The notes beneath the pieces were generated by a model. It did not search any database, was not told where the DNA came from, and saw only the letters and a program-made list of their open reading frames with translations. This document shows, in pieces, positions 7,663-13,309 of a stretch of DNA of 13,309 nt. This DNA is from Alistipes sp. (GTDB lineage Bacteria; Bacteroidota; Bacteroidia; Bacteroidales; Rikenellaceae). The position numbers and the translations under genes are program-made. The DNA lies in the NCBI GenBank assembly GCA_017934845.1, contig JAGBIR010000077.1, positions 1 to 13,309 of the forward strand. Reading direction: 5' to 3'. Numbering within the stretch: position 1 is the stretch's first letter; every line of letters begins with the position of its first letter.

Positions 7663-8832
7663 ATGAAAAAATTTTTTAAGAATACTATCGTACAACTACT
7701 TATCGCCGTGGGATTGGGTATCCTTGCAGGCGTGTATATCAACGGCACGGCATTGGATGTTGTGGTGAGTGTCAAGCACATAAGCGGCCAGATAATCTTC
7801 TTCCTCGTACCGCTCATCATCTTGGGCTTTATCGCCCCGTCGATTGCCCACCTGCGTAGCAACGCATCGAAGATGCTGCTCTTCGCCTTCGGAATAGCCT
7901 ACCTGTCGTCAATCGGTGCGTCGTTCTTTGGCGCAGCCGTAGGCTATCAGGTTATACCCCACCTCGACATCGCATCGGATGCCAACTCACTTAAGGCCCT
8001 GCCCGAGAATATGCTGCGCATCGACATCCCGCCCGTAATGAATGTTATGACGGCTCTGGTTCTGGCTGTGCTGATTGGCTTGGCCACGGCGTGGGTACGC
8101 TCCGACGAGGTTTCACGCCTTTTGGACACGTTCCAGAAGATGGTTCTGGAGCTGGTACGAAGAGTCCTGCTGCCCGTACTGCCCATCTTTATCTTCTCGA
8201 ATTTCTGCATATTGAGCTATCAGGGTGCTGTCACCAAACAGCTGCCCGTATTTATCTCTATCCTGTTGGTTGTCATCCTCTGCCACTATGTTTGGTTGGC
8301 TCTGCTTTATGGCATTGCGGCCCTATATTCGCGCAAAAACAGCTGGCAGGTACTGCGCCACTACGGTCCCGCATACCTCACCGCACTGGGTACTATGTCG
8401 TCGGCAGCGACACTTGGCGTGGCACTGAACTGCGCCCACAAAAGCCCTATCCTGCGCAAGGAGATTAGCGACGTCACCATACCTCTGTTTGCCAATATCC
8501 ACCTCTGCGGCTCGATACTTACAGAAACGGTGTTTGTGATGACCGTATCGCAACTGCTCTATGGCTCGATGCCCAACCTCTTTACGCTGACAATATTTAT
8601 TCTTATGCTTGGATTGTTTGCCATCGGCGCACCCGGAGTCCCCGGAGGAACAGTTCTGGCTTCGCTGGGACTAATCATTTCGGTGCTCCACTTCGACGAC
8701 ACAGGCACCGCTCTGCTGCTTACAATCTTCGCCCTGCAGGATAGCTTCGGCACCGCCTGCAACATCACCGGCGACGGCGCCCTCACCCTCATCACCGACA
8801 CCTACGAAAAAAAGATCTCACACGAAAAATAA
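7663..8832 (+). CDS. DAACS-family cation symporter with atypical binding site
   Basis: An inner-membrane secondary transporter of the dicarboxylate/amino acid:cation symporter family (GltP/SstT/EAAT fold). It has 389 aa and repeated hydrophobic segments throughout. The HP1 tip (LGTMSSAATLG, 242-252), HP2 (GAPGVPGGTVLASLG, 322-336) and the TM8 motif ending NITGD (367-371) are recognisable. Two signatures have changed. The NMDGT sodium-binding motif of TM7 aligns with HLCGS (280-284). In TM8 the Arg that pairs with the substrate's acidic side chain in GltPh (Arg397) aligns with Gly363. Its partners Asp360, Thr364, Asn367 and Asp371 are kept. An acidic amino acid substrate is therefore doubtful, and coupling may differ. 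The gene is single, with a near-consensus promoter, and converges on the aldo/keto reductase. Confidence 0.87.
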   Translation: MKKFFKNTIVQLLIAVGLGILAGVYINGTALDVVVSVKHISGQIIFFLVPLIILGFIAPSIAHLRSNASKMLLFAFGIAYLSSIGASFFGAAVGYQVIPHLDIASDANSLKALPENMLRIDIPPVMNVMTALVLAVLIGLATAWVRSDEVSRLLDTFQKMVLELVRRVLLPVLPIFIFSNFCILSYQGAVTKQLPVFISILLVVILCHYVWLALLYGIAALYSRKNSWQVLRHYGPAYLTALGTMSSAATLGVALNCAHKSPILRKEISDVTIPLFANIHLCGSILTETVFVMTVSQLLYGSMPNLFTLTIFILMLGLFAIGAPGVPGGTVLASLGLIISVLHFDDTGTALLLTIFALQDSFGTACNITGDGALTLITDTYEKKISHEK

Positions 8833-8860
8833 CCCGACTTCGTTAGCCGGGGAAGTCGTA
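8833..8860. terminator. Hairpin between symporter and aldo/keto reductase
   Basis: A perfect 7-bp stem (CGACTTC 8835-8841 with GAAGTCG 8852-8858) with a 10-base loop lies in the 41-bp gap between convergent genes. On the minus strand it is followed by GGTTATTTTT, so it fits best as the reductase terminator. On the plus strand the T-run is poor. Confidence 0.55.
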
Positions 8861-8873
8861 GATAATAAAACTT

Positions 8874-9878
8874 TTATCCCTTATAGACTCGTTCGATTGC
8901 TTGGAGATCTTCAGGGGTGAAGGGTGGACTTTGGAGAGCCATAAGATTCTGTTGCAATTGCTCGACCGAGCTGGAACCAATGATTACGCTGGTTACCCTC
9001 TTGTCGCTCAAGATCCAAGCCAACGACATCTCGGCCAATGTCTGACCGCGACGCTCGGCAATCTGATTCAACGCCCGTATCTGTTGCAATCGTTGTTCGG
9101 TAAGTGCCTCTGCTTTAAGATGGCCGCCGTGAGCTATTCGTGAGTCGCTGGGGATACCATTAAGGTAACGACCCGCCAGCAGGCCTTGCGCCAGCGGTGA
9201 AAAGACGATAAATCCGGCGCCATTTGCTTGCGCCTGGTCGATTATTCCAGCCTCTTCGGGTTCGCGGTCGATAATGTTATAACGTCCCTGATAAATCAGG
9301 CACGGCACATCGTGCGCCGCCAAATAATCATACGCCACCTGCGCAGCCTCCTTAGGCCAGCGCGAAATTCCAACATAGAGAGCCTTACCTTGGCGAACAA
9401 TATCCACAAGGGCTTGCAACGTCTCTTCGAGTGGCGTCATAGGATCATATCGATGGCTATAGAATAGGTCAACATACTCCAGATTCATACGTTGCAGACT
9501 CTGATCGAGGCTCGCCATAAGATTTTTTCGTGAACACCAGCTACCATACGGCCCGGGCCACATATCGTAACCCGCTTTTGTTGAGATAAATAGTTCGTCG
9601 CGGAATGGGCGAAGCGACTGACGCATTATGCGACCCAAGGTCTTTTCAGCCGAGCCGCTCGAGGGTCCATAATTGTTAGCAAGATCGAAATGGCACACCC
9701 CGCGATCGAAGGCATAATGCACCATACGCTCGGCATTCTCAAACGAATCGACATCACCAAAGTTGTGCCAGAAACCTAACGAAATCGCGGGCAGCAGGAT
9801 GCCGCTCCTGCCACAACGACGGTACTTCATACCATTGTCGTAACGCTGCGAATCGGGTGTATATGCGCTATTTGTCAT
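8874..9878 (-). CDS. Aldo/keto reductase, YghZ (L-glyceraldehyde 3-phosphate reductase) type
   Basis: An NADPH-dependent oxidoreductase with a TIM-barrel fold, close in sequence pattern to E. coli YghZ, which reduces L-glyceraldehyde 3-phosphate and related toxic aldehydes. The AKR tetrad is complete at Asp65 (FDLANNYG), Tyr70, Lys101 (STKAGYDMWPGPYG) and His142 (FYSHR). The cofactor end of the barrel shows SPLAQGLLAGRYLNGIP and the closing VIIGSSSVEQLQQN. I chose the ATG at 9878 (334 aa). Its N terminus, ending in MKYRRCGRSG, matches the YghZ layout, and a longer start at 9911 would fall inside the upstream repeat and overlap its promoter-like boxes. The activity is inferred from the family; the true substrate is not shown by sequence. 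Confidence 0.92.
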   Translation of the reverse strand: MTNSAYTPDSQRYDNGMKYRRCGRSGILLPAISLGFWHNFGDVDSFENAERMVHYAFDRGVCHFDLANNYGPSSGSAEKTLGRIMRQSLRPFRDELFISTKAGYDMWPGPYGSWCSRKNLMASLDQSLQRMNLEYVDLFYSHRYDPMTPLEETLQALVDIVRQGKALYVGISRWPKEAAQVAYDYLAAHDVPCLIYQGRYNIIDREPEEAGIIDQAQANGAGFIVFSPLAQGLLAGRYLNGIPSDSRIAHGGHLKAEALTEQRLQQIRALNQIAERRGQTLAEMSLAWILSDKRVTSVIIGSSSVEQLQQNLMALQSPPFTPEDLQAIERVYKG

Positions 9879-9899
9879 ATGCTGAAAAATTTTATTGCT

Positions 9900-9916
9900 C
9901 AAAGTTAACAAATATA
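9900..9916 (-). promoter_or_regulatory. Promoter-like boxes upstream of the aldo/keto reductase
   Basis: Two overlapping fits to TAnnTTTG occur on the minus strand, TATATTTG (9916-9909) and TAACTTTG (9907-9900), 22-31 bp before the ATG at 9878. Neither has a clear -33 TTTG. Both are unchanged in the right repeat copy (12499-12515). Confidence 0.4.
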
Positions 9917-9950
9917 TCGCGAAGTTGTGGTATTTGCCGATATAAAAACT

Positions 9951-9968
9951 CCAACACCCGCGCGTTGG
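9951..9968 (-). terminator. Weak terminator-like hairpin in the left repeat
   Basis: On the minus strand a 7-bp stem (CCAACGC with GCGGGTGTTGG, one G-T pair) closes on a 4-base loop and is followed by AGTTTTTAT. The identical hairpin stands at 12550-12567, where it follows the stop codon of the deoxyribosyltransferase-like gene. Confidence 0.4.
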
Positions 9969-9998
9969 GTTCTGTTTATTAATTATTGGTAAAATAGC

Positions 9999-10026
9999 CT
10001 AAACCCGCTCCAGATACTTTACACCA
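9999..10026 (-). pseudogene. 3' remnant of a deoxyribosyltransferase-like gene
   Basis: The last nine codons on the minus strand read GVKYLERV and stop, against GVKYLEQL in the intact gene at 12598-12912. The stop codons align exactly under the 2599 offset. Upstream of 10026 the frame stays open to about 10117 but no longer resembles the intact gene. This is a junction fragment created with the repeat, not a functional gene. Confidence 0.6.
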
Positions 10027-10205
10027 GCCCAACCTGCCAATACACGAATTGTAGCGTAATGCTTATTTGTAACTTTTAAGGAATATAAAAAAGAAGAATC
10101 TTTACAATAAAAAAAACGTTATCAACGTTGTTTATTCCGTAGTAATAAATCTATGTACGAAGAGACGTTTTTTGTAGTATTTGTACAATACAATTGCCAT
10201 TATTA

Positions 10206-11402
10206 ATGAGGAAGCTCCTACTTATAATCTCCACTGCATTGCTTGTTGCCTGTGATAGCGGCCATCGTTTTATAATAGATGGCGCGATAACAAATGCCGA
10301 AAATGGCGAAATGATATGTTTCTCATACCCCGTAAAGCGCGATGGCATTTGGCATAATCAGCGTGATACGACCTATATCAATGACGGGCACTTTCGCTTC
10401 GAAGGTAAAATCGATGGACTTGTACCTGCAGAGTTATCGTTTCAGAACATGGATTTTGCGGAGGTATTTATAGAGCCTTCGGAAATTAAATTTAGCGCAG
10501 AGCGAAATGCTTTGTATAACTATTCAATGTCGGGATTAAGTATCGACAACGAACTAAATGAGTATCGCAGGGCCTTTTCCGAATACGACAAGGCTGTTTA
10601 TCAGAAAAGCTACGAAGCGATGCGCAAAAATGAGGAGTGGATGAAAGCTAATCATGCCGGCCTTCCAAATACCGACGAACTTGGGGTTGAGTTCTACTCG
10701 TTGGTATTAGCGCATCACGAGATAAGTAACTTATGGCCCGATATGGCGATTAAATATATCGAGAGCCATCACAGCCAAACCATTATCCCATATTTAATCG
10801 ACAAGTTAATCAGTTTCAATTACGATATAACGACTATAGAGTCGCATATTAGCGCGCTATCGGAGCAACAAAGAAATAACCTTCTTGGTGAATTGATGCA
10901 AATTCGCTGCGACATTGCCAAGCTAAACGGCGGGAAGGTGGGTAGCAAAGCGTTGGATTTTACACTCCGTTCTGCCGATAGCAAACAGATTAAACTCTCG
11001 GAGCGCTACGCCAAAGGCTTTGTGCTACTTGATTTTTGGGCAAGTTGGTGCGTACCGTGCATCAACGAGATACCGAAGGTTCGGAAACTACACAAAGAGT
11101 CTGGCGACAAACTGCAAATTCTCAGTATCTCGGTAGATGAAAATGAAAATGATTGGCGTCATGCAGTTGAACGGCTAAATCTCATCGAGTGGCCACAACT
11201 GATTATAGACCTCCCAGAAGATACTGAAAGTTATTACTTTGCAGAGCTGGCAGACATGTCACTTGCTTACGGGATCGAGCAAATACCAAGCTTTATACTT
11301 ATCGATAAAAACGGTATCATTATAGGTCGTTGGTCGCATTTGACATCCGCAACTATCAAGAAGATAGAGCAGATAATCAATAATGAAATAGATTTAGAAT
11401 AA
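10206..11402 (+). CDS. DUF4369 and TlpA-like thioredoxin-fold lipoprotein
   Basis: A putative envelope-anchored thiol:disulfide oxidoreductase. From the ATG at 10206 (398 aa) a lipoprotein signal MRKLLLIISTALLVAC ends in a lipobox with Cys16. An upstream in-frame TTG at 10194 only adds four residues, so I reject it. Residues of about 20-105 look like the DUF4369 beta domain (FIIDGAITNA, GHFRFEGKID). A mainly helical linker covers about 110-240. The TlpA/AhpC-like thioredoxin fold covers about 245-390, with active site WCVPC at 281-285 and the cis-Pro in QIPSF (Pro361). DUF4369-TlpA proteins are common in Bacteroidetes; substrates are mostly unknown. It lies in the repeat-bounded block, is AT-richer than era or the tricorn gene, and its 3' end overlaps the opposing peptidase gene by 9 bp. 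Confidence 0.9.
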   Translation: MRKLLLIISTALLVACDSGHRFIIDGAITNAENGEMICFSYPVKRDGIWHNQRDTTYINDGHFRFEGKIDGLVPAELSFQNMDFAEVFIEPSEIKFSAERNALYNYSMSGLSIDNELNEYRRAFSEYDKAVYQKSYEAMRKNEEWMKANHAGLPNTDELGVEFYSLVLAHHEISNLWPDMAIKYIESHHSQTIIPYLIDKLISFNYDITTIESHISALSEQQRNNLLGELMQIRCDIAKLNGGKVGSKALDFTLRSADSKQIKLSERYAKGFVLLDFWASWCVPCINEIPKVRKLHKESGDKLQILSISVDENENDWRHAVERLNLIEWPQLIIDLPEDTESYYFAELADMSLAYGIEQIPSFILIDKNGIIIGRWSHLTSATIKKIEQIINNEIDLE

Positions 11403-12464
11403 GCTGCGAATATATTCAGATCGTTGATTATCGGTAATATTCAATAACTCAAATACTTGGTCGTAGGTTGTCGCCTTAAATAATCGCGATACTTCATTTT
11501 CGCCACCTCGCTTCAATACATCCTCTATTATAGCAGCAGCTACGACATTCGATAATTGGATGTCTTCGTTCAGCAAAGTGTTAAGGGACTCAATGCTACA
11601 AAAATCTACACTATGCTGCTCAATGAAGGCTTTTGCTATAGACTTAACTCCTTTGTAGTCATGTTTCGCCACGCCGCCGTAATATGTTGCAATACCTTCG
11701 TGAAGAAATAACGGAGCATTGGGATACAAAGGAAGCATGATAGCATGGATGATTTCGTGAATATGATCTAATCGTGTAGAGAGAACAATATTGTTTATTG
11801 TGCGCCCTGCGTATGATTTGTGAGAGCGTATTGGGGTATATGTAAGTCCAATCATAGCAGAACATTCGTCTATGCTGTTGGCCGCAACATAGATAATTCC
11901 ACCGCTATTCTCAATACCATAATTGCGAATAAATGCGTCAGCGAATTTTGCAGACTTCATCATAGCTCTATTATCAATAGCAACACCACTGCCAATATAG
12001 AACTCTACGCATCCTTTATTATATTGCACATATCGGCTCTTGGTGGCATCAAAATAGTTCATTAAACGCCAAGCGTCGCCAGTCTGTATTGCGCAGACTT
12101 TATAAATAGAATTGACCAAACCACCTTTTATGGCACTATCGGGATAGTATGCAATTGTATTGATCTCGTATATTTCATCAGAAAGTTTGCGGACATTATA
12201 TGTATTTAGCAGACCGTCCTTATGCAAACCAATATGTATGTCGTAATTACCATCGACCCAAAATTGTGAGATATCAGAACCTGTATCTATAGCATTTATA
12301 TACCCATTCCAGACTTGACTTATAGCAGACAGATTTTCATCATTGTTGAAATACCCCAATTCAGATGAAAAAGTTAACCGCTGAGCATTTACATCAAGGC
12401 TAAACAAAAGTGTAATTATGACTGTGTAAAATGAATATTGAACCCAATTCATCGTTGTAATCAT
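11394..12464 (-). CDS. Secreted putative zinc metallopeptidase (HExxH, gluzincin-like)
   Basis: I do not recognise a named family. The 356-aa product starts with a signal peptide (hydrophobic VQYSFYTVIITLLFSL, likely cut after VNA before QRL). An ATG at 12452 would equally keep it. Residues of about 35-160 form a beta-rich region of unknown type. Residues of about 170-270 look like a peptidase core, with HEIIH at 236-240 (His236, Glu237, His240) followed 16 residues later by Glu256 in FLHEGIATYYGG. This is the HExxH...E layout of clan MA gluzincins, in which the distal Glu is the third zinc ligand. The last 80 residues are helical. The right 138-bp repeat lies just upstream and carries promoter-like boxes. 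There is no terminator room, because the stop lies within the opposing TlpA-like gene. Peptidase function is inferred from the motif alone. Confidence 0.75.
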   Translation of the reverse strand: MITTMNWVQYSFYTVIITLLFSLDVNAQRLTFSSELGYFNNDENLSAISQVWNGYINAIDTGSDISQFWVDGNYDIHIGLHKDGLLNTYNVRKLSDEIYEINTIAYYPDSAIKGGLVNSIYKVCAIQTGDAWRLMNYFDATKSRYVQYNKGCVEFYIGSGVAIDNRAMMKSAKFADAFIRNYGIENSGGIIYVAANSIDECSAMIGLTYTPIRSHKSYAGRTINNIVLSTRLDHIHEIIHAIMLPLYPNAPLFLHEGIATYYGGVAKHDYKGVKSIAKAFIEQHSVDFCSIESLNTLLNEDIQLSNVVAAAIIEDVLKRGGENEVSRLFKATTYDQVFELLNITDNQRSEYIRSLF

Positions 12465-12498
12465 TTTTATTTGCCACTGCTAAAAACATTTTATTGCT

Positions 12499-12515
12499 CA
12501 AAGTTAACAAATATA
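12499..12515 (-). promoter_or_regulatory. Promoter-like boxes upstream of the putative peptidase
   Basis: The same two TAnnTTTG fits as in the left repeat, here 35-44 bp upstream of the ATG at 12464. If they are active in front of the reductase they should also drive this gene. The -33 region is weak. Confidence 0.4.
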
Positions 12516-12549
12516 TCGCGAAGTTGTAGTATTTGTCTATATGAAAACT

Positions 12550-12567
12550 CCAACACCCGCGCGTTGG
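12550..12567 (-). terminator. Weak terminator-like hairpin after the deoxyribosyltransferase-like gene
   Basis: A 7-bp stem with one G-T pair and a 4-base loop, followed on the minus strand by AGTTTTCAT, 31 bp past the stop codon at 12598. Confidence 0.45.
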
Positions 12568-12597
12568 GTACTGTTTATGAATTATTGGGGGAATAAC

Positions 12598-12912
12598 CTA
12601 AAGCTGCTCCAGATACTTTACACCAATGCCCTTCGATTCTGCATAGGCAATCTCGCTGCGAGTACTTTCGCCGATATATCCACCAACATTGATAACAAAA
12701 ATCTCATCAGCCATATCAATCTTGCGCTTGTGCATATCGTCGAGCATAGCTTTCGTACCTTCGGTCCATACCTCATCATCACCACTATGACCAAACAGTC
12801 CCACCGAGATTACGATATAACCTTCGAGCGTCAGTCGCTTCTGAACCTCCACGAACTGCTCCTTAAACCTCGTGCTACCACAAAGTGTTATCACCTTATA
12901 CTTACCCACCAT
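12598..12912 (-). CDS. Small nucleoside 2-deoxyribosyltransferase-like protein
   Basis: A 104-aa cytosolic protein of the nucleoside 2-deoxyribosyltransferase-like (DUF4406-type) fold, often found in phages and accessory regions. The nucleotide-binding N terminus shows ITLCGSTRF (8-16). A loop with GLFGHSGDDEVWTEG (38-52) and a helix with DDMHKRKIDMADEIFVINVGGYIGES follow. The C-terminal SEIAYAESKGIGVKYLE carries the conserved Glu87. At 104 aa it is shorter than true deoxyribosyltransferases (about 150 aa), so catalysis is uncertain. Its last nine codons lie in the right 138-bp repeat. No TAnnTTTG box was found just upstream of the ATG. That upstream DNA is the stem-loop region at 12931-12995, so the native promoter may have been displaced. 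Confidence 0.8.
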   Translation of the reverse strand: MVGKYKVITLCGSTRFKEQFVEVQKRLTLEGYIVISVGLFGHSGDDEVWTEGTKAMLDDMHKRKIDMADEIFVINVGGYIGESTRSEIAYAESKGIGVKYLEQL

Positions 12913-12930
12913 ACGATCTAATTATTAAAC

Positions 12931-12995
12931 AGAGTGCAATTTCACTTTCCGATGCAGAAAGTGTAGATGATTATCAATCAGTCATTTAGCACTCT
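12931..12995. repeat. Nested inverted repeats at the start of the right-hand gene-free region
   Basis: An outer 7-bp inverted repeat (AGAGTGC 12931-12937 with GCACTCT 12989-12995) encloses an inner hairpin (CACTTTC 12943-12949 with GAAAGTG 12957-12963, 7-base loop). It lies between the deoxyribosyltransferase-like gene and the GGTACAA site array. Confidence 0.5.
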
Positions 12996-13023
12996 AAAAG
13001 GTACAACTACTCATTTGGCAAGT

Positions 13024-13056
13024 CGTTGAGAATGTGTAAGTTAGTGATTCTCAACG
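13024..13056. repeat. Perfect 10-bp inverted repeat
   Basis: CGTTGAGAAT (13024-13033) pairs exactly with ATTCTCAACG (13047-13056) around a 13-base spacer. No T-run follows on either strand, so a protein-binding dyad is more likely than a terminator. Confidence 0.6.
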
Positions 13057-13173
13057 CACTTTTCGCCTTGTACCTCCATTTTGGAATGTAAAAGTAAGTG
13101 TAATTTCTTGAATATCAAAACCCGAGGTACAAAAACTTGCAAAAATTCGCATTTTTCACCCCGAAAAGGTACA

Positions 13174-13213
13174 AAAACGGCTCTGAAACCGAGGTTGGAG
13201 TCAGAGCTGTTTT
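13174..13213. terminator. Terminator-like stem-loop
   Basis: A 13-bp stem with one G-T pair (AAAACGGCTCTGA 13174-13186 with TCAGAGCTGTTTT 13201-13213) closes on a 14-base loop. The A and T runs at its base suit termination on either strand. It stands upstream of the outward promoter at 13273 and would insulate that promoter from readthrough. Confidence 0.6.
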
Positions 13214-13272
13214 ACTATTCAATTTTGAGTGTTTTTTTGCACTAATGGATAGTGTTGTTCTCACTAAATCGC

Positions 13273-13280
13273 TATCTTTG
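13273..13280 (+). promoter_or_regulatory. Outward-facing -7 box at the window end
   Basis: TATCTTTG is identical to the -7 boxes of era and the symporter. The nearest TTG upstream (13255-13257) is only 15 bp away, so the -33 box is weak. A GGTACAA-type site overlaps the box at 13278-13284, so a protein bound there could control it. No start codon follows inside the window. Confidence 0.5.
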
Positions 13281-13309
13281 TACCATAATAAACACTATAA
13301 AAAGTACAA

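Larger units (their letters stand above)
9889..10026. repeat. 138-bp direct repeat, left copy
   Basis: It aligns without gaps to 12488-12625 at an offset of exactly 2599, with 12 mismatches by hand count (about 91% identity). Read on the minus strand it contains the last codons and stop of a deoxyribosyltransferase-like gene, a weak terminator and promoter-like boxes, then reaches to 10 bp before the reductase ATG. Similarity ends sharply at both sides. Positions 10027-10205 hold no gene. An AACGTT-containing hairpin lies near 10115-10135. Confidence 0.9.
12488..12625. repeat. 138-bp direct repeat, right copy
   Basis: The partner of 9889-10026. Its right end lies inside the coding sequence of the deoxyribosyltransferase-like gene (12598-12625). 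Its left end is 23 bp upstream of the peptidase start. Minus-strand boxes TATATTTG (12515-12508) and TAACTTTG (12506-12499) and the hairpin at 12550-12567 are shared with the left copy. Confidence 0.9.
13000..13309. repeat. GGTACAA site array, putative recombinase or regulator binding sites
   Basis: Exact GGTACAA occurs at 13000-13006, 13126-13132 and 13168-13174, with exact inverse copies TTGTACC at 13068-13074 and 13278-13284. A partial AGTACAA ends the window at 13303-13309. The two middle copies extend to an 11-bp direct repeat, GGTACAAAAAC. No gene is seen in 12913-13309. Mixed-orientation short repeats beside an outward promoter resemble arm-type sites at the end of an integrative element, but this is inference. 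Confidence 0.5.

Noticed and set aside
9879..9911. Longer aldo/keto reductase start at 9911.
   Set aside because: It would begin inside the 138-bp repeat over the promoter-like boxes and adds residues not seen in YghZ-type proteins.
10027..10117. Open minus-strand frame upstream of the deoxyribosyltransferase remnant.
   Set aside because: It ends at a stop just upstream, has no start, and does not resemble the intact gene, so it is not called as coding.
12541..12921. 126-codon plus-strand frame.
   Set aside because: It is antisense to the deoxyribosyltransferase-like gene and the right repeat, with no recognisable domain.
13000..13309. CRISPR array.
   Set aside because: The repeats are only 7-11 bp, irregularly spaced and in both orientations, which does not fit CRISPR.

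Overview
The window looks like a chromosomal stretch from a member of the Bacteroidales, possibly an Alistipes/Rikenellaceae-type gut bacterium (genus not certain). Four things point there. Promoters fit the Bacteroidetes TAnnTTTG -7 box with an upstream TTG/TTTG, and gene starts lack clear Shine-Dalgarno sequences. A fimbrillin-family surface lipoprotein is present. So are a DUF4369-plus-thioredoxin lipoprotein and a secreted tricorn-type S41 protease, both typical of Bacteroidetes. No RNA gene, CRISPR array or intact transposase is visible.

Layout. Positions 1-338 hold no gene, only small hairpin repeats and a MITE-like palindromic element. Then come era (minus, 339-1220), a divergent patatin-like phospholipase (plus, 1329-2186) and a bidirectional terminator. 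Next is a fimbrillin/discoidin-like surface lipoprotein (minus, 2268-3871) whose signal peptide is separated from the rest of the protein by a frameshift at a run of seven G. A tricorn-type protease with its own terminator follows (minus, 4192-7383), then a divergent DAACS-family symporter (plus, 7663-8832) that faces a YghZ-like aldo/keto reductase (minus, 8874-9878). The genes look mostly monocistronic, each with its own promoter and terminator.

The right third is accessory in character. Two 138-bp direct repeats (9889-10026 and 12488-12625, about 91% identical, no gaps, offset exactly 2599) flank a visibly AT-richer two-gene block. The block has a DUF4369-TlpA-like lipoprotein (plus, 10206-11402) and a secreted HExxH putative zinc peptidase (minus, 11394-12464), whose 3' ends overlap by 9 bp. 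The right repeat contains the last codons of a small nucleoside 2-deoxyribosyltransferase-like gene (minus, 12598-12912), a weak terminator and promoter-like boxes. The left repeat keeps only the gene's last codons and lies in front of the aldo/keto reductase. The simplest reading is that the ancestral order was deoxyribosyltransferase-like gene then reductase, and the block was later placed between them.

From 12913 to the end there is no gene. Instead there are stem-loops, five exact GGTACAA sites in both orientations, a terminator-like hairpin and a strong -7 box pointing out of the window. This resembles the regulatory and recombination end of a mobile element whose first gene lies just beyond 13309.

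Best candidates for something new: the G-tract on/off switch in the fimbrillin-discoidin lipoprotein, the repeat-bounded lipoprotein/peptidase block, and the GGTACAA site array. The symporter has also lost residues that bind acidic substrate and sodium in characterised homologues.
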